Source of the DNA: Paenibacillus algicola
GTDB lineage: Bacteria; Bacillota; Bacilli; Paenibacillales; Paenibacillaceae
Assembly (NCBI RefSeq): GCF_005577435.1
Contig: NZ_CP040396.1
Location: forward strand, 199,501 to 263,500
Length of the DNA stretch: 64,000 nt
Direction of reading: 5' to 3'
Shown here in pieces: positions 27,850-36,301 of this stretch; the first letter of the stretch is position 1; each line of letters opens with the position of its first letter. The position numbers were made by a program, and so were the translations under genes. Under the pieces are notes generated by a model that searched no databases, was not told where the DNA came from, and saw only the letters and a program-made list of their open reading frames with translations.

Positions 27850-27888
27850 AACATACTCCTACGTTTATATATAGTCAACACTTTTATA
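27850..27888 (-). promoter_or_regulatory. Sulfatase 4 promoter with the element shared with GH82
   Basis: On the minus strand, TTGACT (27878-27873) and TATGTT (27855-27850) are 17 bases apart. The 26-bp block 27863-27888 equals 6931-6956 except for one A/G difference. Confidence 0.7.
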
Positions 27889-27930
27889 ATTAAATAGAAG
27901 CGGATCGAAAAAGCTCGATGCACATAGTAT

Positions 27931-27973
27931 AAAAGGCTTTGCACAAAGTAAATAAACTCGTGCAAAGCCTTTT
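27931..27973 (-). terminator. Terminator of the FadR-type regulator gene
   Basis: AAAAGGCTTTGCAC and GTGCAAAGCCTTTT are perfect 14-bp inverted copies around a 15-base loop, with T residues at the leftward end. Confidence 0.85.
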
Positions 27974-28004
27974 GGTGTTAAGCTCAGTGCATGAATGTCA
28001 GGAA

Positions 28005-28721
28005 CTAGTCCTGCAGGATCCCCTGGTTCAGTACGTCAGCCGCTTTAAGCAGATGAGACTGGATGAGCTGGCTGGCCAGCCTGCTGTCTTGAGCTGATAT
28101 GGCATCAAATATTGATTGGTGCTCTTGTAGTAGCAATGCGGCGGAAGACTGGTTTTTGAAAAACCACAGCTGACGAGTTTTGCCCATCGTTTCGGTCAGC
28201 CTGCAGGCGAGGGAGCTCATCAATGTATTAAGCAGCTCGTTATGGGAGGCCGCAGCTACTGCCAGATGAAACTCAATATCCGCTTGCTCACTCATTCGTG
28301 TATCATTCGCGGCCAGCGCTTGCTCCATGTGCGCCATAATCTGCTTTAGCTTCTTCAGATCCTCCTCGTTCCGGCGCTCGGCCGCGTATGCCGCACTGCC
28401 GCTTTCAAGCCATATCCGGACCTCCAGTAATTCTTTAACGTTCTTCGATTCCTTAAAAGGATCCAGCGAGCTGCTCTGTGAGGAGGGCAGCACTTGATGT
28501 ACAAAAGTGCCTCCGCCATGCTTAACCTGAATCCAGCCCGTAGCCTTAAGTGCGCTCAACGCTTCTCGAATCGTAGAGCGGCCTACGCCAAAGGAGGTGC
28601 TGAGGTCTACGACAGACGGCAGCTTTTGCCCCGGAAGCAGGCGGCCTTCTTCAATCTGGGCAAGAATAGCCTTGCGCACAAGCTCATGTCCTTTTTCCGT
28701 TTCTACCTTTACCGGATCCAT
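28005..28721 (-). CDS. FadR/GntR-family regulator, probably of the lactate/glycolate oxidase operon
   Basis: 238 residues. N-terminal GntR winged helix (residues about 10-75, with KLPSVVDLSTSFGVGRSTIREALSAL split across the recognition helix), then a C-terminal all-helical FCD domain with the metal-binding Asp and His residues typical of the LldR/FadR group (ADIEFHLAVAAAS). Divergent from glcD with a 116-bp control region that contains TTGACTATAATGTACAA. LldR-type regulators respond to lactate, which suits the downstream genes. GlcC-like sensing of glycolate is the alternative. Confidence 0.85.
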   Translation of the reverse strand: MDPVKVETEKGHELVRKAILAQIEEGRLLPGQKLPSVVDLSTSFGVGRSTIREALSALKATGWIQVKHGGGTFVHQVLPSSQSSSLDPFKESKNVKELLEVRIWLESGSAAYAAERRNEEDLKKLKQIMAHMEQALAANDTRMSEQADIEFHLAVAAASHNELLNTLMSSLACRLTETMGKTRQLWFFKNQSSAALLLQEHQSIFDAISAQDSRLASQLIQSHLLKAADVLNQGILQD

Positions 28722-28837
28722 ACCACGTACAACCTCCCGAAGATATAACTATTGACTATAATGTACAACTTTAATACATTATTATCAATACAAAGTCATC
28801 AGATGACCTGTTCAATTTTACGGTGGAGGAATGGATC

Positions 28838-30253
28838 ATGTTGAATGAAACAGCGGTAAGACAATTGAGGGAGTGCGTAGGAGAGACCTATTTTCGGACG
28901 GATCAGGAGGCTTTAATTGCCCATTCCTATGACGGAACGCCCATGCTGCAGGCTTTGCCTGATGGTGTTATTTATCCGAAGTCCACAGAGCAGGTTTCAG
29001 AAATTATGAAAATTGCCAGCAGCCATCGAATTCCGGTTGTAACGAGAGGCTCAGGCTCCAATCTTTGCGGAGGTACAGTGCCCTTGCAAGGCGGCATTGT
29101 GATGGTCATGCACCGCATGAACCGCATTCTGGAAGTAGATTTGGACAACTTGACGGCCGTAGTCCAGCCTGGCGTCATTACCGGACAACTGATTTCCCAT
29201 GTGGAAGGACTGGGGCTGTTCTATCCCCCGGATCCAAGCAGTATGAAGATCTCGACCATCGGCGGTAATATTGCTGAATGCTCGGGAGGTCTAAGAGGCT
29301 TGAAGTACGGAACAACGAAGGATTATGTGCTTGGCTTAACCGCGGTACGGGCTGATGGCTCCATCCTGGTTACGGGTGGGAAATTGACCAAGGACGTTGC
29401 CGGATACGACCTGACGAAGCTGCTGGTGGGCTCGGAAGGAACCCTGGCTGTCATTACAGAAGCGATTCTCAAGCTGATTCCTTACCCCAAGACCAAGAAA
29501 ACAATGGTTGCCATGTACAAGGATATTTATGGCGCGGCGCGTACCGTATCCAGCATCATTCAACAGCAGATCATTCCGGCGACCTTGGAAATTCTGGATC
29601 ATCCGACGATTCGGGTGGTGGATGACTTCGCTAACATCGGCCTGCCGCTGGATATGGCGGCTATTCTCATCATTGAGCAGGATGGGGAGCCTGAGGTGGT
29701 GGAGCGGGATATTGCGAAAATACAGCAGATCTGCAGGGAAGAGCTGGCGGACCGAATCGAGGTCGCACAGGATCGGCAGGAAGCGGAGCAGCTGCTGACG
29801 GCCAGACGGAGCGCATTTACTGCACTGGCCCGTCTGCGTCCGACGACCATTCTGGAGGACGCCACGGTTCCCCGTTCGAAGATTGCCGAAATGATTCTGC
29901 GGACCAACGCGATCGCTCAGAAGTACAATGTAAATATCGCAACCTTCGGGCATGCCGGGGATGGAAATCTGCATCCGACGGCCACGACCGATGCAAGGGA
30001 TCTGGAAGAAGTGCATCGGGTGGAGGAGGCATTTGCAGAAATTTTCGAGGCTGCTATTGAGCTTGGCGGGACGATTACCGGCGAGCATGGAGTGGGTGTG
30101 GTGAAAGCACCTTATCTGGAATGGAAGGTTGGAGAAGCCGGCATAGAAGTGATGCAAGGCATTAAGCATGCTTTTGATCCATTGAACATTCTGAATCCCG
30201 ATAAAATATTTGCGAAGGAACGTAAGAAAAGGGTGGTGATACAGCGTGGATAA
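28838..30253 (+). CDS. glcD: FAD-linked D-lactate/glycolate oxidase subunit GlcD
   Basis: 471 residues from the ATG at 28838 (GGTGGAGGA upstream). FAD-binding PCMH domain in the first half (TRGSGSNLCGG and STIGGNIAECSGG), FAD-oxidase C-terminal domain with HAGDGNLHP and the closing NPLNIL-type segment. It oxidises a 2-hydroxy acid, D-lactate or glycolate, and passes electrons through the iron-sulfur partner GlcF to the membrane. The two reading frames overlap by 8 bases. Its position before the muramic acid genes suggests that D-lactate released by MurQ is a substrate (inference). Confidence 0.88.
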   Translation: MLNETAVRQLRECVGETYFRTDQEALIAHSYDGTPMLQALPDGVIYPKSTEQVSEIMKIASSHRIPVVTRGSGSNLCGGTVPLQGGIVMVMHRMNRILEVDLDNLTAVVQPGVITGQLISHVEGLGLFYPPDPSSMKISTIGGNIAECSGGLRGLKYGTTKDYVLGLTAVRADGSILVTGGKLTKDVAGYDLTKLLVGSEGTLAVITEAILKLIPYPKTKKTMVAMYKDIYGAARTVSSIIQQQIIPATLEILDHPTIRVVDDFANIGLPLDMAAILIIEQDGEPEVVERDIAKIQQICREELADRIEVAQDRQEAEQLLTARRSAFTALARLRPTTILEDATVPRSKIAEMILRTNAIAQKYNVNIATFGHAGDGNLHPTATTDARDLEEVHRVEEAFAEIFEAAIELGGTITGEHGVGVVKAPYLEWKVGEAGIEVMQGIKHAFDPLNILNPDKIFAKERKKRVVIQRG

Positions 30254-31607
30254 GACAACAGGAAAACCGGCCGTCCAGCATAAGAATCCTCTCGCCCGGA
30301 CGTTACTGGAGAAGCTGGACTATGATCAGCTCACGAACTGTATGCGCTGCGGCTTCTGCTTGCCGGCTTGTCCGACCTTTAGCGAAACAGGCATGGAGCC
30401 TGCTTCTCCCCGCGGACGCATTGCGATGATGAAGGCGGCGGTGGACGGCATTATGGTGCCGGACCAGCAGTTTGAGGATCAGATGAGTCTGTGTCTGGGC
30501 TGCCGTGCCTGTGAGCCGGCTTGTCCGGCAGATGTAAAGTACGGTCAATTAATTGAACAGACCCGGGAAGCGATCGAGGAGCATGCTTCTCACTCACTGC
30601 CGGTGAAGGTCGTTCGCCGAACCGTATTCAAGCACCTGTTCCCCAAACGAGGCAGCTTGAAGCTGCTCGGAGGATCGCTCTCGCTGTATCAGAAATCCGG
30701 CCTTCGAAGAGCCGTGCGCTCCACAGGCATGATGAAGCTGCTTCCCCGATCCCTATCGGAGATGGAGGCTGTACTGCCGGAGGCCAGCTCGAAGGGCGTC
30801 GTGGAGCGCCTTGGTACTTTTTATCCGGCCCAGGGTGAGCCGATTGCCAAGGTTGCCCTGTTTCGCGGCTGTATTATGGATGTGATGTTCGCAAATACCA
30901 ATGTCAACACCGTGGAGCTGCTATCTGCTGCCGGGTTTGATGTGTACATTCCTGAAAGCCAGGTCTGCTGTGGGGCGCTTCATGCCCATAGTGGAGAAAT
31001 GAAGGATGCCCGAAAGCTGGCTGCCACGAACATTGATACCTTCAAACAGCTGGAAATCGACTACATTGTATCGAACGCAGGCGGCTGCGGGGCACTGCTT
31101 GTGGAGTATGACCATCTGATGCAGGAGGATGCAGCGTACCGGGATCCAGCCCAATGGTTCGCTTCAAGAGTGGTGGATGTCAGCACACTGGTCGTTGAGA
31201 AGGGGCGAATTCCGACCTTTGCACAGCCTGAAGCTCCTTTGCAGGACAGCAAGCTAAAAGTGACGTATCAGGACTCCTGTCATCTGCGCAATGTGATGAA
31301 AGGGGCCAGCGCCCCGCGCGTGCTGATGAAGCAGGTAGCTAATACGGAATTCGTGGAAATGGCAGAAGCGGACCGCTGCTGCGGGTCTGCCGGGATTTAT
31401 AATATCGTACAGCCCGAGATGGCGGGCTCGATTCTTGAGCATAAAATGGAGCATGCCAATAACACGCAGGCGGGCTTCATGCTAACGAGTAACCCTGGCT
31501 GTCTGCTGCAGATGAAGCTGGGCATTGAACAGCATTCATGTAATCATGACATGCAGGCGATGCATATTGTTGATTTTTTACACGAGCGAATGGTCAAATC
31601 GCAATAA
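30246..31607 (+). CDS. glcF: Iron-sulfur subunit GlcF of the D-lactate/glycolate oxidase
   Basis: 453 residues. Two 4Fe-4S clusters in the N-terminal part (CMRCGFCLPACP near residue 32 and CLGCRACEPACP near residue 84), followed by two CCG domains (SQVCCGALHAHSG and ADRCCGSAGIY). It transfers electrons from GlcD to the quinone pool. Starts at a GTG inside the end of glcD after AAGGGTGGTGA, which indicates coupling. No membrane segment. Confidence 0.88.
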   Translation: MDKTTGKPAVQHKNPLARTLLEKLDYDQLTNCMRCGFCLPACPTFSETGMEPASPRGRIAMMKAAVDGIMVPDQQFEDQMSLCLGCRACEPACPADVKYGQLIEQTREAIEEHASHSLPVKVVRRTVFKHLFPKRGSLKLLGGSLSLYQKSGLRRAVRSTGMMKLLPRSLSEMEAVLPEASSKGVVERLGTFYPAQGEPIAKVALFRGCIMDVMFANTNVNTVELLSAAGFDVYIPESQVCCGALHAHSGEMKDARKLAATNIDTFKQLEIDYIVSNAGGCGALLVEYDHLMQEDAAYRDPAQWFASRVVDVSTLVVEKGRIPTFAQPEAPLQDSKLKVTYQDSCHLRNVMKGASAPRVLMKQVANTEFVEMAEADRCCGSAGIYNIVQPEMAGSILEHKMEHANNTQAGFMLTSNPGCLLQMKLGIEQHSCNHDMQAMHIVDFLHERMVKSQ

Positions 31608-31712
31608 CCTCTTGAATTTCAGACAGCCCGCAGGGTTTGGCTATTGAAATCGGCAGTCTATGTTGTTTATGATAGTATCTACGATGTTCATTAAACCTTG
31701 AGTAGGTAGATT

Positions 31713-32576
31713 ATGAATTTAAATGACAATATATTAATCAAGATTCGTGACATGAGAGACAGCTTGACTCCGGTGGAACGACTGGTGGGGGATTACATTC
31801 TGGAGAACAAGGAGGAAATCCCTCACTTGTCAATCAAAGAATTGGCCCAAGCCAGCAAGACCAGTGATGCCTCCGTCCTGCGTTTCTGCAAAACGATGGG
31901 CTACAGCGGCTATCGCAATTTTATAGTGAGTATATCCGCTTCTTTAGGCTCGCTGGATGAGGATACAAAAGCCCAGTATACCGATATTCAGCCAGGGGAT
32001 GACCTCTCGATCATTATTTCGAACATCTCACTGAATAACTGCAAGTCGATCGAAGACACACTTCGTGTCGTGGACCGGCAAGAGATTGCAAAAGCGGTGG
32101 AAGTGCTGTGTCATAGCAAGAGAATTGTTTTCTTTGGCATCGGGGCTTCCGGGATTGTAGGGATGGACGGCGAGCAGAAATTTTCCCGGATTAACAAGAT
32201 GTGTCATGCCTATACGGATGGCCACAGCCAGCTTACAGCAGCCACCTTACTTACAGAAGAGGATGTTGCCATCTTCATCTCGAACTCGGGGGCAACCAGT
32301 GATATTATTGATGCCCTGATTATTGCGCAGAAGAACAAAGCTACCTGTATTGCGATTACGAAATACAATAAGAGTGAGCTGGCTGTGCGGGCGGATATTG
32401 TTCTCAGCATATCAACACCTGAAATCACCATTCGCAGTGGCGCAATGGGCTCGCGCATCGCCATGCTGACGATCATTGATATTTTGTTTGCGGGTGTCGC
32501 GAGTGCGGAGTACGACCAGGTTAAAGCGTCCTTAACCAAGACCCATAATATTTTAAAAAAGAAGCTCCGATATTAG
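31713..32576 (+). CDS. murR: RpiR-family regulator, MurR-like
   Basis: 287 residues: an N-terminal RpiR helix-turn-helix (residues 1-78, with HLSIKELAQASKTSDASVLRFCKTMG spread over the motif) and a SIS sugar-phosphate-binding domain (about 125-260). MurR represses muramic acid genes and is relieved by MurNAc-6-phosphate. It precedes murQ in the same orientation and is separated from it by a terminator and a new promoter, so it is transcribed on its own. The AT-rich palindrome at 32743 is a candidate target. Confidence 0.82.
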   Translation: MNLNDNILIKIRDMRDSLTPVERLVGDYILENKEEIPHLSIKELAQASKTSDASVLRFCKTMGYSGYRNFIVSISASLGSLDEDTKAQYTDIQPGDDLSIIISNISLNNCKSIEDTLRVVDRQEIAKAVEVLCHSKRIVFFGIGASGIVGMDGEQKFSRINKMCHAYTDGHSQLTAATLLTEEDVAIFISNSGATSDIIDALIIAQKNKATCIAITKYNKSELAVRADIVLSISTPEITIRSGAMGSRIAMLTIIDILFAGVASAEYDQVKASLTKTHNILKKKLRY

Positions 32577-32599
32577 GTGCTATCCGAATAAGTGCAGAC

Positions 32600-32634
32600 A
32601 AGCATGGTTCGAGCCTCTCGATCCGTGCTTTTTT
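32600..32634 (+). terminator. Terminator after murR
   Basis: AAGCATGGTTCGAG pairs (with a few G-U or mismatched positions) with CTCGATCCGTGCTT and is followed by a T-tract. Confidence 0.8.
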
Positions 32635-32670
32635 GTGTCCAATTTATAAATTGAAATTGCCCTGACTACT

Positions 32671-32684
32671 TGTAAGCGCTTTAT
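32671..32684 (+). promoter_or_regulatory. cre-like site upstream of the murQ operon
   Basis: TGTAAGCGCTTTAT fits the CcpA consensus. It lies about 85 bases upstream of the likely -35 box, so either an additional promoter exists further upstream or CcpA acts at a distance. Confidence 0.65.
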
Positions 32685-32742
32685 TTATGTGGTATAAATG
32701 TGAATGACCCTTTCGAAATAAAAAATCGTAATAATATTCATT

Positions 32743-32795
32743 AATAAAATTTTATTTCAAAATCTATTGACGGTGATCAGGTTGTGTATTAGTAT
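32743..32795 (+). promoter_or_regulatory. murQ operon promoter with palindromic operator candidate
   Basis: AATAAAATTTTATT (32743-32756) is a perfect palindrome next to the -35 box TTGACG (32767-32772); a -10 box TAGTAT (32790-32795) follows after 17 bases. The palindrome is a reasonable MurR site. Confidence 0.5.
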
Positions 32796-32876
32796 GAAGT
32801 TTATAAAGAGATGTTAATAATTCTAACATAGAATGTGATTCATGTGTTACGTTGGATGCTGAGAAGGGGGATGGCA

Positions 32877-33782
32877 ATGAATGATTACCTTGCGGGGCTA
32901 ACGACAGAGGCCGTGAATCCAGACACCTTGTTGATTGATGAATGCACCACAGAAGAAATGGTCCAGTTAATGAATCAACAAGATGCTCTGGTATTCGCAG
33001 CCATCGCTAAAGAAACTCCGCAGATTGCAAAGGCGGTAGACGTGCTGCATCACAGGCTGTCTGCTGGTGGGAGAATGTTCTATATCGGAGCCGGCACATC
33101 GGGAAGGTTAGGGGTATTAGATGCTTCTGAATGTCCTCCTACCTTTGGTACAGATCCTTCCCTGGTGCAGGGATATATCGCTGGCGGTGACACGGCTTTA
33201 CGGAATGCGGTTGAAGGCTGTGAAGACGATGAAGAGGGGGGAGTCGCCTTAATCGAGAGTATTGGTGTAACCGACCGGGATGTGGTGGTTGGCATTTCGG
33301 CAAGCGGCAGTGCGAAATTCGTGATTGGAGCACTGACGAAGGCCCGGCAGCTTGGAGCAGCAACCCTCGGTGTGTGTAACAACAAAGGCTCCAAGCTTGA
33401 GCCCATCGTAGATATTTGCATCTCACCGGTTGTAGGTCCCGAGGTCATTAGCGGTTCAACCCGGTTGAAGGCAGGCACGGCGCAGAAGCTGGTGCTCAAT
33501 ATGCTGACAACATGTACCATGGTCAAGTTAGGCAAAACGTATAACAATTTAATGGTGGATCTAAAGGCCAGTAACATCAAGCTGGTCGACCGCTCCATTC
33601 GCATTATCGTGAAGACGACGGGCGTCGATCCCGCAGCGGCTGCCGAGACACTGGAGAAGGCAGGCATGAATTGCAAGCTGGCCATCATGATGATCAAGAC
33701 GGGGTTAGAGGCGAAGGCAGCAGAACAAGCGCTGAACGCAAATGGCGGACGGCTGAAGCAAGCGATTGTATCACTGATTTAA
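32877..33782 (+). CDS. murQ: N-acetylmuramic acid 6-phosphate etherase
   Basis: About 301 residues from the ATG at 32877, which is 6 bases after AAGGGGG; upstream in-frame ATGs are poorly placed. Contains the SIS-domain signature FYIGAGTSGRLGVLDASECPPTFG in two parts, with the catalytic Glu in ASECPP, and the MurQ-specific C-terminal helical region. It cleaves MurNAc-6-phosphate into GlcNAc-6-phosphate and D-lactate in the cytosol. It is the committed step for the whole cluster. Confidence 0.94.
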   Translation: MNDYLAGLTTEAVNPDTLLIDECTTEEMVQLMNQQDALVFAAIAKETPQIAKAVDVLHHRLSAGGRMFYIGAGTSGRLGVLDASECPPTFGTDPSLVQGYIAGGDTALRNAVEGCEDDEEGGVALIESIGVTDRDVVVGISASGSAKFVIGALTKARQLGAATLGVCNNKGSKLEPIVDICISPVVGPEVISGSTRLKAGTAQKLVLNMLTTCTMVKLGKTYNNLMVDLKASNIKLVDRSIRIIVKTTGVDPAAAAETLEKAGMNCKLAIMMIKTGLEAKAAEQALNANGGRLKQAIVSLI

Positions 33783-33841
33783 CAAGCAGAAAGTATGAAA
33801 GACCCCGTGGAGCTTTTTGAAAATAAAGGAGGCTGCTAGTT

Positions 33842-35272
33842 ATGAAAACGAAAAAGGTGTTCACGTTATTTATGTCAGCAATCATGATGGTTTCGCTGTT
33901 ATCGGCTTGCGGAGGCAGCGCTGCAGAATCTGAGAACGCCGGACAAGGAGGCAGCGGCGGTGCCGAGCAAGATACCATTACCGCACTCCTGCCGCCGGTC
34001 TCCGCGAATTACCAGGCCCGTTTTTCGGATATGGAAAAAGAATTTAATGCCCTCTATCCTCACCTGACACTGAAAATCGAACCGGCGAGCTGGGAGGACA
34101 TGACGCAGAAGCTGGATACACAAGTGAACGCAGGCTCTCCTCCCGATATTGCCTGGGTCGGCTCTACAGCCATCTCCAAATACGCAGCACTGGACGTGCT
34201 TCTGGATCTGAATCCGGTGCTCTCCGACGAAGTGAAGGCAGATTATGATGAGGTGGCCATGAAATACTTCCAATTGGGAGATGCTCAATATGGCTTGCCG
34301 GCTTACCTGGCTATTCACTCCATCGGGGGTAACAAGAAGTTCCTGGAGGAAGCTGGTGTCGATTGGAAGAACGTTCAGCAAAATGGCTGGACCTATGATG
34401 AATTCCGTGAAGCCATCAATAACGGTGTAGTTAAAAGTGACAGCGGGGAAACAAGCCGCTACGGATTTGTCTTCGCTACTTCCGGCGTAACATCCAAAGA
34501 CTACTTGAGCATCATGGCGAAATCCGCCGGACTGCCGGAGTACTTCGATGAAGATCTGAAGTTCACCTATACCAGCAAAAATTTCTTAGGTCTGCTGGAA
34601 GCCATTCGTCAAATGATTGATGACGGCTCCATGCCTAAAGAGCTCAGCTCGATCGATGCCGGCAAGCGCTGGAACATGTTCCTGACGGGCCAAACGATGA
34701 TCACCGGTAAGGGCCTGGCCAGCTTTGAGAACTCTGCTCGACTGAACAATGAAAAAATCAAAGCAAATGATGGTTCTGCCGTAGCAGATTCCATTGAAGC
34801 CGAGTACATTGTACTGCCTGTGCCAACCTTCAACGGTGCTGACTACGTTCCTACCTCGGTCGTGGATGGTTACGTTGCCCTGCGCGGTAAAAAAGAGCCA
34901 TCCGAGGAGCATGTCAAGAATATCGGCCTGGCCATCCATTTCCTGTCCTCCGGTTCCATCGCGGCGAACTACAGCAATGAGCTGTTCTTGTCGCCAATCA
35001 CAGAATCTGCACGTAATTCGGAAGTTCTCGAGGAATATCCTCGTAACGAAGATAATGTGAAAGCCGACGAGGCTATGATGGCTAAAGCGGTTCCGGCTCG
35101 TACAGATATTCCAACGGATAAGGCGGCTGAAGCGATTAAGATCGAGACCGAAGTCATCGTCCCTAAACTGCAGGCATTACTTGCCAATGAAATTTCTCCG
35201 CAAGAGATGTACGATGCCGTTAAAGCGGCTGCTATCAAATCCTTTGGTGAAGATGGCGTGGTAGCAGACTAG
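33842..35272 (+). CDS. ABC transporter solute-binding lipoprotein (muropeptide sugar import)
   Basis: 476 residues, family 1 solute-binding protein. A lipoprotein signal peptide ends in LLSAC with Cys near residue 22, so it is anchored outside the membrane. Two-lobe sugar-binding features such as the PPDIAWVGS segment are visible. AAAGGAGG precedes the ATG. It is embedded between murQ and the two permeases, so MurNAc, anhydro-MurNAc or GlcNAc-MurNAc are the expected ligands (inference). Confidence 0.85.
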   Translation: MKTKKVFTLFMSAIMMVSLLSACGGSAAESENAGQGGSGGAEQDTITALLPPVSANYQARFSDMEKEFNALYPHLTLKIEPASWEDMTQKLDTQVNAGSPPDIAWVGSTAISKYAALDVLLDLNPVLSDEVKADYDEVAMKYFQLGDAQYGLPAYLAIHSIGGNKKFLEEAGVDWKNVQQNGWTYDEFREAINNGVVKSDSGETSRYGFVFATSGVTSKDYLSIMAKSAGLPEYFDEDLKFTYTSKNFLGLLEAIRQMIDDGSMPKELSSIDAGKRWNMFLTGQTMITGKGLASFENSARLNNEKIKANDGSAVADSIEAEYIVLPVPTFNGADYVPTSVVDGYVALRGKKEPSEEHVKNIGLAIHFLSSGSIAANYSNELFLSPITESARNSEVLEEYPRNEDNVKADEAMMAKAVPARTDIPTDKAAEAIKIETEVIVPKLQALLANEISPQEMYDAVKAAAIKSFGEDGVVAD

Positions 35273-35292
35273 ACTTCCATAGACTGTCCTGT

Positions 35293-35326
35293 GAAAGCTG
35301 TACGTAACTACACACGTACAGCTTTC
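35293..35326 (+). terminator. Stem-loop after the binding-protein gene
   Basis: GAAAGCTGTACGT and ACGTACAGCTTTC form a perfect 13-bp stem with an 8-base loop, without a long T-tract. Such hairpins often keep binding-protein mRNA more abundant than permease mRNA. Confidence 0.6.
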
Positions 35327-35381
35327 CTTCTAAGTGTAATCAGCAGCTGGTATTTTTGTTGAAGAAGAGAGGTGCGGCCCA

Positions 35382-36284
35382 ATGAATCAAATATTGACCA
35401 AACGAAAAAAATTAAAGCTCGAAAGTGACACGGGTTGGGGTTACGCGTTTATCGCCGTAGCGCTGATTGCTTTTTCCTTATTTACCGCCTATCCGGTCAT
35501 CAATGCATTTATGATCAGCCTGCAGGAATATCGTCCACTGGGGTCCACCTATGTCGGCCTGGAGAACTTCGTTAACTCCTTTTCAGACGAGCTGTTCTGG
35601 AAAGCACTGAAAAACACTTTAGTGTACACCCTGTTAACCGTTCCGTTTAATATTTTCCTGTCCTTTCTGATCGCAATTCTCATTATCCCGTTCAAGAAAA
35701 GAACACAGACGATTTTCAAGGCGGTATACTATTTGCCGGCTGTTGCGTCAGGAGTTTCGCTTGCGGTGGTTTGGCTGTGGATCTTCGATCCCTTGAAATC
35801 GGGGATTGCCAATCAAGTGGTCGGCTTCTTTGGAATTGATAATCAGAACTGGCTGGGCTCCAGTGCGACGGCCATGTTCTCCCTTGTCTTAATGTCCTGG
35901 CTCTCCAGTCATGGTACAGCAATAATTATCTATCTGGCTGCACTGCTCGGAATTGATAACAGCTACTATGAAGCAGCAGACATTGACGGCGCGACTTTTT
36001 TGCAAAAGCTGTGGTTTATCGTTATTCCTTTCCTTAAGCCAACAACGCTGTTCCTGCTGGTTACAGGGGTCATTGGTTCCTTCCAGGTATTCCAGAACGC
36101 CTATCTGATGACAGGCGGCGGACCAGACCATTCCACAACCATGGTAGGATTGTTGATCTTTAACAATGCGTTCACATATTTCGAGTTTGGTGAGGCGGCG
36201 GCCCAATCCCTGCTGCTGGCCCTTGTTATTGCATTCATCTCCTACTTCCAATTCAAGGTTCTAGGTAAAGATATAGAGTACTAA
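35382..36284 (+). CDS. Sugar ABC transporter permease (MalF-like)
   Basis: 300 residues with six predicted membrane segments, the first around 22-44. The EAA loop that contacts the ATPase is visible as YYEAADIDGATFLQKLWFIVIP (two parts). It forms the channel with the next gene product. AGAGAGG precedes the ATG. No ATPase gene is present in the window, so a shared MsmX-type ATPase elsewhere must energise it. Confidence 0.88.
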   Translation: MNQILTKRKKLKLESDTGWGYAFIAVALIAFSLFTAYPVINAFMISLQEYRPLGSTYVGLENFVNSFSDELFWKALKNTLVYTLLTVPFNIFLSFLIAILIIPFKKRTQTIFKAVYYLPAVASGVSLAVVWLWIFDPLKSGIANQVVGFFGIDNQNWLGSSATAMFSLVLMSWLSSHGTAIIIYLAALLGIDNSYYEAADIDGATFLQKLWFIVIPFLKPTTLFLLVTGVIGSFQVFQNAYLMTGGGPDHSTTMVGLLIFNNAFTYFEFGEAAAQSLLLALVIAFISYFQFKVLGKDIEY

Positions 36285-36301
36285 GAAAGGGGCGAAATCC
36301 G

